From the NCBI GenBank assembly GCA_038326725.1, contig JBBQKI010000024.1, positions 1 to 32,444 on the forward strand: DNA of 32,444 nucleotides, written 5' to 3'. The stretch comes from JBBQKI01 sp038326725. Its GTDB lineage: Bacteria > Bacteroidota > Bacteroidia > Flavobacteriales > Flavobacteriaceae. Shown piece after piece: positions 7,594 through 15,600 of this stretch. The notes under the pieces are model-generated. The model was not told the origin of the DNA and ran no database searches. It worked only from the letters and a program-made list of their open reading frames with translations. Numbering within the stretch: position 1 is the first letter of the stretch; the number at the start of each line of letters is the position of its first letter. A program made the translations under genes and the position numbers.

Positions 7594-7971
7594 CTATTTG
7601 TCCATTTGCATTTTAATTCCGTTTCCAATATTAAGTTCAGATAATTTTTGTGACTGATTGTTCAGTTGAAATATCCTAAATTGCCAGAGTAAAATTCCGC
7701 AATTAATTATTATTCCACAAGAAATTATTCCTTGATTAATAAAATTCAGTTTAGTTACTTTTTTTATAATCAAGTATAGTAAAGGAATAACTCCAATAGA
7801 TAAAGCGAACAAAATATGTGTATAAAATTGTCCGCTCATATTTCGGCTAACGATTTCAATATTTTCATACCCTAATTGTGAAATAGAAATGTCAAAAAAA
7901 ACATCTCGAATTGTAAATTCGATAACAAATAATATTAAAATCAGCCCTAAATATTTTAATGTGTTCTTCAT
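7594..7971 (-). CDS. Small membrane protein, unknown function
   Basis: I do not recognise this 125-residue protein. It has three hydrophobic segments: about 5-25 (signal-anchor like), 50-69 and 79-98, and a hydrophilic C-terminus (about 100-125). It is very AT-rich (11 G+C among the 60 bases at 7921-7980). Its stop codon is immediately followed, without spacer, by the homocysteine methyltransferase remnant, so it may have been inserted into or joined onto that gene. Confidence 0.6.
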   Translation of the reverse strand: MKNTLKYLGLILILFVIEFTIRDVFFDISISQLGYENIEIVSRNMSGQFYTHILFALSIGVIPLLYLIIKKVTKLNFINQGIISCGIIINCGILLWQFRIFQLNNQSQKLSELNIGNGIKMQMDK

Positions 7972-8131
7972 TTTTTAAATGTATGGTAACGATTGATATA
8001 AAAACAGTAGTGGGATTGACGCACTGTCTTTTGAATTTTATGGCCGACCTTAAATTTATAAATTTACTTTGGTTTATAAACTTATCCGCTATTGCGTTTT
8101 TACTAGTGTTATGTGCTTTTTTCTACTAAAC

Positions 8132-8616
8132 CTAATTACTCAAAGATTTCAGATTTAAAATTTGTTCATTTCCGCTATATTTCTTTAAGAAATTTACCGT
8201 TTTACCTTCACTATTGTATTTTTCTATTAATGTTTTATAGTTTTTTTTAACTTCTATTCTGTGCCATCTTCTGGTTCTAAATCCTTCAGTTAGCCATTTT
8301 AAGTAGTAACCAATTTTTGTTTTATAAACAACTATACTCTTTTCTTGTAGAGTAGTCATATCCAGTTAAAATTATGGATCCACACGAAGCATTAACAATC
8401 TCGATGGTCGAAATATTTTTCAAATTCTGAATAACAAATGTTCCATCTTTTTGAATGTTCTCCGTTGTTAATTTATCAGGATAACCATTTAGGTATATAA
8501 TACCGGTTGTAGGCTCTTCACTTTTTAAATAAATTAATTTTCCAGTTATTTTTTGGGAAAAACTAAAAGTTGCCTGACTCAAAAAAAAGAAGAATAAAGA
8601 AGTGAAATTTTTTCAT
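8132..8616 (-). pseudogene. Secreted protein gene broken by two frameshifts
   Basis: From the ATG at 8614-8616 the sequence encodes a signal peptide start MKKFHFFILLF, then passes a run of eight T (8581-8588 on the minus strand). With seven T the frame would continue as LSQATFSFSQ-KITGKLIYLK, a perfect signal peptide and mature start; with eight it hits a stop. The second frame runs to GYDYSTRKE near 8345, where a further shift leads into SIVVYKTKIGYYLKWLTEG, ending at 8132. The fused product would be about 160 residues. The mature part (TGIIYLNGYPD, DGTFVIQNLKN) resembles a short beta-sandwich of the carboxypeptidase-regulatory-like kind. Alternatively these are two small real genes. Confidence 0.6.
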
Positions 8617-8918
8617 GTTTTTTAATACATTCTTGGTTCAAAATTGCACACAACTTGTTTATACCCCCAACTTTATTGGGTTTATCCATTCAATATGTTT
8701 GGCTATGCCCATGTTTTAAAGCACAACCCCCAAATATAAACAACTAACATTCAGCTGGTTATTATTATTATTTGTATTCAGGCTGAAATGTAACATTTAC
8801 TTGTTTTTTTTTGATTGAATGACTAAAGCAAAATAATTTTTTAAAACAATTGGAATTATTTTAATTATTTCTGAAACAGCGGTTCGAAATCCTTTTATTT
8901 GTTTTTAAAGATTACACA
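8617..8918. other. 302-base spacer with structured repeat
   Basis: No gene is visible. The part nearest the broken gene (8646-8752) holds the nested inverted repeats listed separately; 8760-8918 is plain AT-rich sequence with T and A runs. Confidence 0.6.
8646..8752. repeat. Nested inverted repeats flanked by GCAC-AAC motifs
   Basis: TTGTTTATA (8655-8663) is inverted as TATAAACAA (8735-8743), a perfect 9-pair outer stem. Inside are smaller hairpins CCCAA-CTTTA-TTGGG (8666-8680) and GGC-TAT-GCC (8701-8709). GCACACAAC (8646-8654) abuts the left arm and GCACAACCCCC (8721-8731) precedes the right arm. The arrangement, about 100 bases between two minus-strand genes, recalls a recombination site or mobile palindromic repeat more than a plain terminator. 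Confidence 0.5.
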
Positions 8919-9443
8919 TTAATTAAGTAAAAGAAGAACCTCCACAGGAAGACTTTGTTTGCCTATTTCATTGCCCAACGTATCAAAAAATACGTGTTGC
9001 TGCCTTGTATTCTCCAGCAATTTTATCAAATAAATTTCACGCTTGGGGTTATGGAGGGTTACAAATTCTGCAGCATGAATGGTATAATCTTTATAATTCC
9101 TATTGATTTTCAACCTCACCACTGACAAGATGTTTTCACTGGGCATAAATTCAGAATTAAAAATAAGGAAGCCATCGGGAAGATAAGATGCTGAAAAACC
9201 GGGACGCCCATCTTCTTCAAATATAGCGATATACCGTAGTGTTGGTGCGTTCTGCATTCTGTCCATTTCCTGCACTTGCCATTCGTAAACATAATTGGTA
9301 GGAAATAATCTTTCCTGTTGCGAAACAACTGTTATTGGCACTTCAGATTCTGGCACAAACTGTAGCCTTCCTTTTATATTTTGAGAATAAATAGGTGGGT
9401 GGGTAAAATAAATAACCAATAGGAGGGTAAAAATAGTTCTCAT
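8919..9443 (-). CDS. Secreted protein, unknown function
   Basis: I do not recognise this 174-residue protein. A signal peptide is plain (MRTIFTLLLVIYFTHPPIYS, cut before QNIKG). The mature part has alternating hydrophobic strands (RYIAIFEEDGR, ILSVVRLKINRN, IYLIKLLEN) suggesting an all-beta fold, with no catalytic motif and no cysteine. The G+C content is closer to that of the core genes than to the AT-rich stretch beside it. It lies 68 bases downstream of the E1 gene. Confidence 0.65.
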   Translation of the reverse strand: MRTIFTLLLVIYFTHPPIYSQNIKGRLQFVPESEVPITVVSQQERLFPTNYVYEWQVQEMDRMQNAPTLRYIAIFEEDGRPGFSASYLPDGFLIFNSEFMPSENILSVVRLKINRNYKDYTIHAAEFVTLHNPKREIYLIKLLENTRQQHVFFDTLGNEIGKQSLPVEVLLLLN

Positions 9444-9511
9444 AGCGAGCTGTTTTAAAATTACAGCCTATAAGGTAAGCACATAAAATCCAGAAAAACA
9501 TGACTTTAGCG

Positions 9512-11926
9512 TTATCTTAACTTCGGAAAGTCCGTTGGGTTTGCCTCGTGCATAATGCCATATACCTTTTCAAAAACATCTTCCACCGAAGGTTTTGTAA
9601 AGTAATCGCCATCGGTGCCATAGGGTGGGCGGTGTGCTTTTGCTGTCAAGGTTTGGGGTTTGCTGTCCAAATGGTGATAGCCGTTCTGTTCATCCAAAAT
9701 ATTTTGAAGAATGTAAGCAGAGGCTCCACCGGGGACGTCTTCATCTATCACCAAAATCCGGTTGGTCTTGGCAATGCTTTTCACCATATCGTGGTTTAAA
9801 TCCAAAGGCAAAAGCGATTGCACATCAATCACTTCGGCATCAATACCGGCTTGTTGCAATTCTTTTGCGGCTTCCTGTACAATCCGCAAGGTACTGCCGT
9901 ATGAAACCAAAGTAATGTCCTTACCCTCTTTTACGGTTTCCACCACGCCAATTGGCGTTCGGAATTCCCCCAAATTGTTGGGCATTTTTTCTTTTAATCG
10001 GTAACCGTTCAGGCACTCTATTACTAGTGCCGGTTCATCAGCTTCCAATAACGTATTATAAAAACCGGCTGCTTTGGTCATATTGCGTGGAACCAAAATA
10101 TACATTCCGCGAAGCAAATGAATCAAGCCTCCCATTTGGGAGCCGCTGTGCCAAATGCCTTCCAAACGATGGCCCCGTGTGCGAACAATTAATGGGGCTT
10201 TTTGCTTGCCCTTGGTGCGGTAGCGAAGTGTTACCAAATCGTCGCTCATTATTTGAAGGCTGTACAGCACATAATCCAGATACTGGATTTCGGCAATTGG
10301 CCGTAGGCCCCGCATTGCCATTCCGATGCCTTGGCCCAAAATTGTGGCTTCGCGAATTCCCGCATCAGCAATGCGTAATTCCCCGTACTTTTCCTGTAAA
10401 CCTTCCAAGCCTTGATTCACGTCGCCGATGGCCCCACAATCTTCGCCGAAAATCAATATTTCGGGATGGGTTTTGAACAGGGTATCAAAATTATCGCGGA
10501 TAATAACCCTGCCGTCCACATCTTCGGCATCTTTTGAAAAGGAGGGAAGGATTTCGGAAATAGTGGTTGCGTTATTTTCAGTTTCCGAATATAAATCGGA
10601 GCTGTATTTGGGCTGTATGGTCTCGAAGTAATTGGCTATCCAATCCTGTAATTGTTTTTTAGCTGAGGTATCTTCCGTAGTTAAATAACGCAAAGCTTTA
10701 CGGGTGGCGGCAAGAATGTTCCTTCGTAATGGTTCCCTTTCCTCGGCGAGCTCGTTTTTTATTTTTTCTATAAAATTTTTATTGGCGCTGTTTTCGGCTA
10801 CATTCTGAAGTAAGGTCAAAGCCTCTTTTTGTTCTTTTCGTTGCGGCGCCAAAAAGGCTTCCCAAGCTGCTTTTTTGCCTTCAGCCACTTCTTTCTTAAT
10901 GGCTTTCTCCATTTCAGAAAGGAATTCTTCATCCGCAAAATTATTCTCAATAATCCAATCGCGCATTTTTAGGTTGCAATCATACGAAGCTTCCCAACGT
11001 AGCCGGTCCTGATTTTTGTATCGTTCGTGGGAGCCGCTTGTGGAGTGGCCCTGCGGTTGGGTTAGTTGCTGAACGTGAATTAATACCGGGACATGTTCTT
11101 CCCGGGCAATTTTTGAAGCTTTTTCGTAAGTATCGATAAGGGCAGGATAATCCCAACCGTTCACTCGTAGGATTTCGTAGCCTTTTTCATCTTCGTTTCG
11201 TTGAAAACCTTTTAGGATTTCCGAAATATTTTCCTTGGTGGTTTGGTGGCGGGCGTGAACGGAAATGCCGTATTCATCATCCCAAACGCTCACTACCATT
11301 GGCACTTGCAATACCCCAGCGGCATTTATGGTTTCCCAAAAAAGACCCTCGCTGGTACTTGCATTGCCAATGGTTCCCCAAGCCACTTCGTTGCCATTTA
11401 TGGAAAAATTGGTTTTGTTTTCAATACCTTTTACGGTCCTAAAAATCTTGGAGGCTTGCGCCAATCCCAACAATCGCGGCATTTGTCCGGCGGTGGGCGA
11501 AATGTCCGCACTACTGTTTTTTTGTGTGGTAAGGTTTTTCCAGCTTCCGTCTTCGTTCAAACTGTGGGTGGAGAAATGCCCTCCCATTTGTCGGCCGGCG
11601 CTCATAGGGTCGGCTTCAATATCAGTGTGGGCGTAAAGGCCGGCAAAAAATTTTTGTATTGTAAGTTTGCCGATGGCCATCATAAAAGTTTGGTCGCGAT
11701 AATAACCACTTCTCCAGTCGCCATTTTTAAAAGATTTGGCCCAAGCCAATTGGGGGATTTCCTTGCCATCGCCAAAGATGCCGAACTTTGCCTTTCCCGT
11801 CAAAACTTCGCGGCGGCCCAACAAACTACATTCGCGACTTGTAACGGCAATTTTATAATCTTTTACCACTTCCTTTTTAAAATCTTCAAAAGAAAGTTCG
11901 CTATGTATTTGTGGGTCTGTTTGCAT
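9512..11926 (-). CDS. Fused alpha/beta 2-oxoacid dehydrogenase E1
   Basis: This encodes a thiamine-diphosphate dependent E1 with both subunits in one chain, as in a branched-chain or related 2-oxoacid dehydrogenase complex. With the first ATG (11924-11926) it has 804 residues; a TTG two codons earlier is less likely. The positions given count from that TTG. Alpha half, about 20-450: RSGYYRDQTFM (74-84), the cofactor motif as GNASTSEGLFWE (189-200) and VWDDEYGIS (216-224). Linker about 380-470. Beta half, 473-806: IFGEDCG (494-500), GHRLEGIWHSGSQMGG (587-602, with H595), PRNMTKAAG and the C-terminal transketolase domain ending DEDVPGG. The usual GDG and NN cofactor residues are GNA and DD here. 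No E2 or E3 gene is adjacent, so the substrate cannot be told. Confidence 0.88.
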   Translation of the reverse strand: MQTDPQIHSELSFEDFKKEVVKDYKIAVTSRECSLLGRREVLTGKAKFGIFGDGKEIPQLAWAKSFKNGDWRSGYYRDQTFMMAIGKLTIQKFFAGLYAHTDIEADPMSAGRQMGGHFSTHSLNEDGSWKNLTTQKNSSADISPTAGQMPRLLGLAQASKIFRTVKGIENKTNFSINGNEVAWGTIGNASTSEGLFWETINAAGVLQVPMVVSVWDDEYGISVHARHQTTKENISEILKGFQRNEDEKGYEILRVNGWDYPALIDTYEKASKIAREEHVPVLIHVQQLTQPQGHSTSGSHERYKNQDRLRWEASYDCNLKMRDWIIENNFADEEFLSEMEKAIKKEVAEGKKAAWEAFLAPQRKEQKEALTLLQNVAENSANKNFIEKIKNELAEEREPLRRNILAATRKALRYLTTEDTSAKKQLQDWIANYFETIQPKYSSDLYSETENNATTISEILPSFSKDAEDVDGRVIIRDNFDTLFKTHPEILIFGEDCGAIGDVNQGLEGLQEKYGELRIADAGIREATILGQGIGMAMRGLRPIAEIQYLDYVLYSLQIMSDDLVTLRYRTKGKQKAPLIVRTRGHRLEGIWHSGSQMGGLIHLLRGMYILVPRNMTKAAGFYNTLLEADEPALVIECLNGYRLKEKMPNNLGEFRTPIGVVETVKEGKDITLVSYGSTLRIVQEAAKELQQAGIDAEVIDVQSLLPLDLNHDMVKSIAKTNRILVIDEDVPGGASAYILQNILDEQNGYHHLDSKPQTLTAKAHRPPYGTDGDYFTKPSVEDVFEKVYGIMHEANPTDFPKLR

Positions 11927-11985
11927 TTTCAAAATAATTTTGGTTTACAAAAATAGCGAAAACAGGCTTGGTTTGCAAGGGTATT

Positions 11986-12043
11986 CTCGGTTCTGGGTTC
12001 CGGGTTTTGGTTTCGGGTTTAACCGAGAACTGAAAACTGAAAA
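11986..12043. repeat. G-rich inverted repeat and ACTGAAA repeats
   Basis: CTCGGTT (11986-11992) and AACCGAG (12021-12027) form a perfect 7-pair stem whose loop is a G-run sequence (GGG, GGG, GG, GGG separated by 4 pyrimidines) that could form a two-tier G-quadruplex. Directly after comes GAACTGAAAACTGAAAACT. It lies between the stop of the peptidase-like gene and the start of the E1 gene, both on the minus strand, and may act as a terminator or is simple-sequence filler. Confidence 0.5.
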
Positions 12044-12056
12044 CTCCCAAACTCTT

Positions 12057-14882
12057 TCAATACCACCTCCGTGTAAAAAGCCTTAACAGGGTAGAGGGGC
12101 TGAGGGTAACTATAAAACGTATCCGTTGATCATAATTTGGCAAGCCCGGTTCCCAGCCTAGATTTGAGTATAGGGGAAAATAAAGTTCAAAATAATCTGC
12201 TACCAAGCTTAAGCGAACACCGGTATCAAAAACCGCATCTGTGCCGCTCGCACGATTATTTACAAGGCCAACATCGCCATAAGCATAAATCCACTTCCAA
12301 ATATTGGTACTGGCATTTAATGTGGCCATCCAATTATTGGAAAAGGCGGGCTGCAATTTCGATTTAAAACCTCCTTCGGCAATAATCAATTGCTGGCTGA
12401 AAAGCCCGCTGTTCTCACTTCTTCCATAATAATTATAATCGAACATATAATCTGTGGGGCGGTCCAAAGCGAAACTGAAAAAATTTTCATTTTCAGAGGA
12501 ATCATTGTAAATAAAAGTCCCAGCAAAAAGGCGCAGGTTTAGCTGTCGGTTGTTCAAAAACAATTTTCTGTATTCCAACGTAACGGCTGCCTTGCTAAAC
12601 TTGGAGGAGATTTGATAATCCACCACCCCCGTAAAATAATCGATCAGGTTTGGGTTTGAATACACATATTGCACATTGAACACGTTATAATTCGGTTCTT
12701 GGTTGGTATCATTGGGGTTATTATCTCGGTGCACGTTTACATTCCTTATATTGATGAACTGTTTTTCGTTATCGCGCATCTCTTCATTTCTAAAAGCAAA
12801 GGTCATATAGGGCGAAACACGGCTGTAAAAAAGGCCTTTATCATAGGAATAATAACTGCCCGCCAATCCATAGCGCATCGCATATAAATTTTCCTCATCA
12901 AGATTTTGTGTGTAACTAATGGAACCGCTTCCGATAATGGTTTTGGAACGGAACCCAAATTGGGGTTCAAGCTGATAATGTATTGCCTTTGGCAGAATGG
13001 TTTTGTTATATAATTTTACCCCGGCAGTTATCCCATCATAAAGGTTGTATTCGAAAATGGGCATAAAGAAAAGCTGGTTGTAATTCTGGTCTTCCACATC
13101 CTGAAAGAGTCGAAACTGCAAAGGACGGTTGAGAATGCCGTTTACGGTTTTAAAATTGTTACGGCGGTTGTATTCCGGGATAACGCCTTCATAATTTAGG
13201 GCCAGTTTTTTTACGTCCTTGGCGGAAATTGTAACCGTGGCCAAACTATCAACGGGCGGAACCCAAGTTTTGGAGAGAATGGTTTTTTTATTCAAACCGT
13301 AAAGGGAAACAGGAAGGGTGTTGTCGCGCTTGTTTTTTATGGTAACGCGGAGCGAATCGCCAAGCTTTTCCACTTTTTTTATTTTGAAATCGATAGTGCT
13401 TCGGGAGGTTGCATAGTCTTCAAAAAGCCAATTTACGGGCAAGGTGGTGTTTTGCGAAACCACTTCTTCAAAACTTGACGTTTCAATAGGTTTCAATCTA
13501 TTTTCGGAATAAAATTGCTTCACACTTTTCTTATAGGCCGTTTCCCCGATATAATCCTCGAGATACAAAAGTCCGGTTCCGCCGTAATAATCGTTGGCAA
13601 TTTCTTTATTGAATTTTAAAAGGGAATCTTTTTGGGTGGTCAGCGGTTGGTGGATATTGTTCCGCGCCATGTTTAAATAAAGAATGGGATATTGGTCATT
13701 GAATTCCAAAGAAGAGGCGTGCGCCCAACGGATAATCCACCACTCGCTCAGGTTACCGATGATCTTCATATTGGGGTAATGCTCATCTACATATTCCGAC
13801 ATCAAATAAACCTGCAAAGCCCCGATGAGCCAATAATCTTCGCGGGGGTGCAGTGCCAAAGTGTTTTCCAAATAAAGTCGGGTCATGCTTTTTAACTGTA
13901 CCATATCATAATCAAAACCTGCAGGAAATGGATTGATGAAATTGGGCAACAGGTTGAGGCCGTATACAGGATTTTTTTTATAATCCGCCTCGCTGACCAC
14001 CATTTTATCAAAAGGGTAATCCCCAAGGTTTTCATCCAAAAAATGAGCAATCCTATCCACCAACAATGCTTTTAGGGGCGGGGTCACTTTTTTGTTTTGA
14101 ATGTCCGTAACCACAGTTAACTTGTCGGTTTCAATAGTTTCAAATAGCGGATTTTTTTCAAGATAAAGTACAGCTTTCATCCTGTTTTCGCCTTTTAGGA
14201 TTGTTGTTTTTACAGTGCCGGAAACCGTTTGATTTTCCATTTCAAAATCAGATGTAATTATATATTCCGGGGGAGTGTGGAGGGTAATTGAGAAACTGGA
14301 AGGGGTAAGGTATAAATCTTCGGTGTTCTTGTTTGTGTAAACATGCCAAGATCCGTCATAAACCGCGGGAGAAAGATACCAATGTTGAAGTTTGTAATCA
14401 TTTTGTGCGGTAACGCCATAGCGGGTGAATTTATCATTGGGCATTTTAACCGTGTATTGGAGGTTCATTGTATAAACCTCCCCGGCATTTAATGGTTTTT
14501 CTAGTGTTACCTTTAAAATATCCACTCCGCCTTCACGCTCCCAACTTAAAGGTTGTTGGCCTTCATTGGTCATTGAAATAACATCAGTCTTTCCCCGGTT
14601 TCTTTCTTTTTCAAAATGAAAGGAACTATTGTAATTTTCAGCGAAGCGCTCAGCGAGATCCGTTGTTTTGCTTGAAAAACTATTGGCCCAATCATAAAAG
14701 TAAATTTCGTTCAAAATATCTTCCGAAACATTTTTATAGGAAAGCTGTTGGGTAATCAAAAGGGATTTTTTCTCCGGCTGAAGGGTGGCGTCAATGGTAA
14801 TGACGTGCTGCGCACTAAGCGTACCTCCGATAAAAACAAACAAAATAGAAATAGACAATTGCCCCAAAAATTTTCTAAACAT
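12057..14882 (-). CDS. M1-peptidase-like outer-membrane barrel protein, zinc site apparently lost
   Basis: A 941-residue exported protein (signal peptide to about A24, TLSAQ). Residues 25-500 follow the gluzincin/M1 aminopeptidase plan: an N-terminal beta domain (ITIDATLQPEKKSLLITQQL), then the catalytic-like region. Where HExxH is expected, aligned by the following LENTLALHP-REDYWLI, the sequence is LKSMTRLYLEN (330-340), and where the NEG-type third ligand is expected it is LIGALQVYL (352-360). So the zinc ligands and general base appear absent. Residues about 600-941 have repeated amphipathic strands (FEYNLYDGITAGVKLYN, FGFRSKTIIGSGSISYTQ) and end in an aromatic pair, WY, like a BamA-type barrel. 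Likely a non-catalytic surface or assembly protein. It starts 7 bases after the LOG gene ends, so the two form an operon. Confidence 0.75.
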   Translation of the reverse strand: MFRKFLGQLSISILFVFIGGTLSAQHVITIDATLQPEKKSLLITQQLSYKNVSEDILNEIYFYDWANSFSSKTTDLAERFAENYNSSFHFEKERNRGKTDVISMTNEGQQPLSWEREGGVDILKVTLEKPLNAGEVYTMNLQYTVKMPNDKFTRYGVTAQNDYKLQHWYLSPAVYDGSWHVYTNKNTEDLYLTPSSFSITLHTPPEYIITSDFEMENQTVSGTVKTTILKGENRMKAVLYLEKNPLFETIETDKLTVVTDIQNKKVTPPLKALLVDRIAHFLDENLGDYPFDKMVVSEADYKKNPVYGLNLLPNFINPFPAGFDYDMVQLKSMTRLYLENTLALHPREDYWLIGALQVYLMSEYVDEHYPNMKIIGNLSEWWIIRWAHASSLEFNDQYPILYLNMARNNIHQPLTTQKDSLLKFNKEIANDYYGGTGLLYLEDYIGETAYKKSVKQFYSENRLKPIETSSFEEVVSQNTTLPVNWLFEDYATSRSTIDFKIKKVEKLGDSLRVTIKNKRDNTLPVSLYGLNKKTILSKTWVPPVDSLATVTISAKDVKKLALNYEGVIPEYNRRNNFKTVNGILNRPLQFRLFQDVEDQNYNQLFFMPIFEYNLYDGITAGVKLYNKTILPKAIHYQLEPQFGFRSKTIIGSGSISYTQNLDEENLYAMRYGLAGSYYSYDKGLFYSRVSPYMTFAFRNEEMRDNEKQFINIRNVNVHRDNNPNDTNQEPNYNVFNVQYVYSNPNLIDYFTGVVDYQISSKFSKAAVTLEYRKLFLNNRQLNLRLFAGTFIYNDSSENENFFSFALDRPTDYMFDYNYYGRSENSGLFSQQLIIAEGGFKSKLQPAFSNNWMATLNASTNIWKWIYAYGDVGLVNNRASGTDAVFDTGVRLSLVADYFELYFPLYSNLGWEPGLPNYDQRIRFIVTLSPSTLLRLFTRRWY

Positions 14883-14889
14883 AACGGGA

Positions 14890-15579
14890 TTAAAAATTAG
14901 GGCTTAAGTTATATTCTTTGTAAAAAGCATTGAGGATTTCCAAAACTTCATCTTCGTGATCCACCAAATGAACAAGTTCCAAATCTTCCGCGCTCACATT
15001 ATTGTTGGCTTCCAAAAGGGTGGTTTTTATCCAGTGAAAAAGTCCTCCCCAAAATTCGCTACCCACCAAAATAAGTGGGAATTTATCTATTTTATGGGTT
15101 TGGATCAAGGTCAAGGCTTCAAAAAATTCATCAAGGGTACCAAAGCCACCGGGCAGGACCACAAAGCCTTGGGAGTATTTTACGAACATTACTTTACGAA
15201 CAAAAAAGTAATCAAAATCTATACTTTTGTCCTTGTCAATATAGGGATTGTCGTTTTGTTCAAAAGGAAGGGCAATGTTCAAGCCCACTGAAGTTCCACC
15301 GGCCAAATGCGCGCCTTTATTTCCGGCTTCCATAATTCCGGGGCCTCCACCGGTAATAACGCCATAGCCACTTTCAGTTATTTTTTTTGCAATGCGTTCT
15401 GCAAGTTGATAAAGGTGATGATCCGGTTTTGTTCGTGCGGAACCAAAGATGGAAACACAGGGCCCTATACGGCTCATTTTTTCATAACCGTTGACAAACT
15501 CGCCCATTATCTTGAATATCGCCCAAGAGTCGTTGGATTTTACTTCGTTCCAATGTTTTGAAGATGCGTCGTTTCTCAT
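14890..15579 (-). CDS. LOG-family protein (TIGR00730)
   Basis: The 229 residues carry the Lonely Guy hallmarks: GSARTKPDHHLY near 47-58, GVITGGGPGIMEAGNKGA (about 74-91), FFVRKVMFVKYS and VVLPGGFGTLDEFFEALT (about 139-156), the last holding the PGGxGTxxE motif. Such proteins hydrolyse nucleoside 5'-monophosphates to free base and ribose 5-phosphate. In plants this activates cytokinins; the bacterial role is mostly nucleotide salvage or stress and is not settled. It is cytosolic. It lies 21 bases after uvrA and 7 bases before the peptidase-like gene, and is probably co-transcribed with both. Confidence 0.9.
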   Translation of the reverse strand: MRNDASSKHWNEVKSNDSWAIFKIMGEFVNGYEKMSRIGPCVSIFGSARTKPDHHLYQLAERIAKKITESGYGVITGGGPGIMEAGNKGAHLAGGTSVGLNIALPFEQNDNPYIDKDKSIDFDYFFVRKVMFVKYSQGFVVLPGGFGTLDEFFEALTLIQTHKIDKFPLILVGSEFWGGLFHWIKTTLLEANNNVSAEDLELVHLVDHEDEVLEILNAFYKEYNLSPNF

Positions 15580-15600
15580 TTTTTAATTTATGCTTTCTTT

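Noticed and set aside
8581..8588. Phase-variable tract controlling a functional secreted protein
   Set aside because: A second frameshift further on means that slippage in this tract alone would not restore the whole protein.
7340..8760. True integron attC sites
   Set aside because: The GTTRRRY/RYYYAAC core is not matched and no integron integrase is present; kept only as a cassette-like resemblance.
9952..10476. 174-codon open frame on the plus strand inside the E1 gene
   Set aside because: It is antisense to a well-conserved enzyme, its translation has no family features and is a shadow of the codon use of the real gene.
11243..11956. 237-codon open frame on the plus strand over the start of the E1 gene
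   Set aside because: Antisense to conserved alpha-subunit motifs; composition is that of a reverse-complement shadow.
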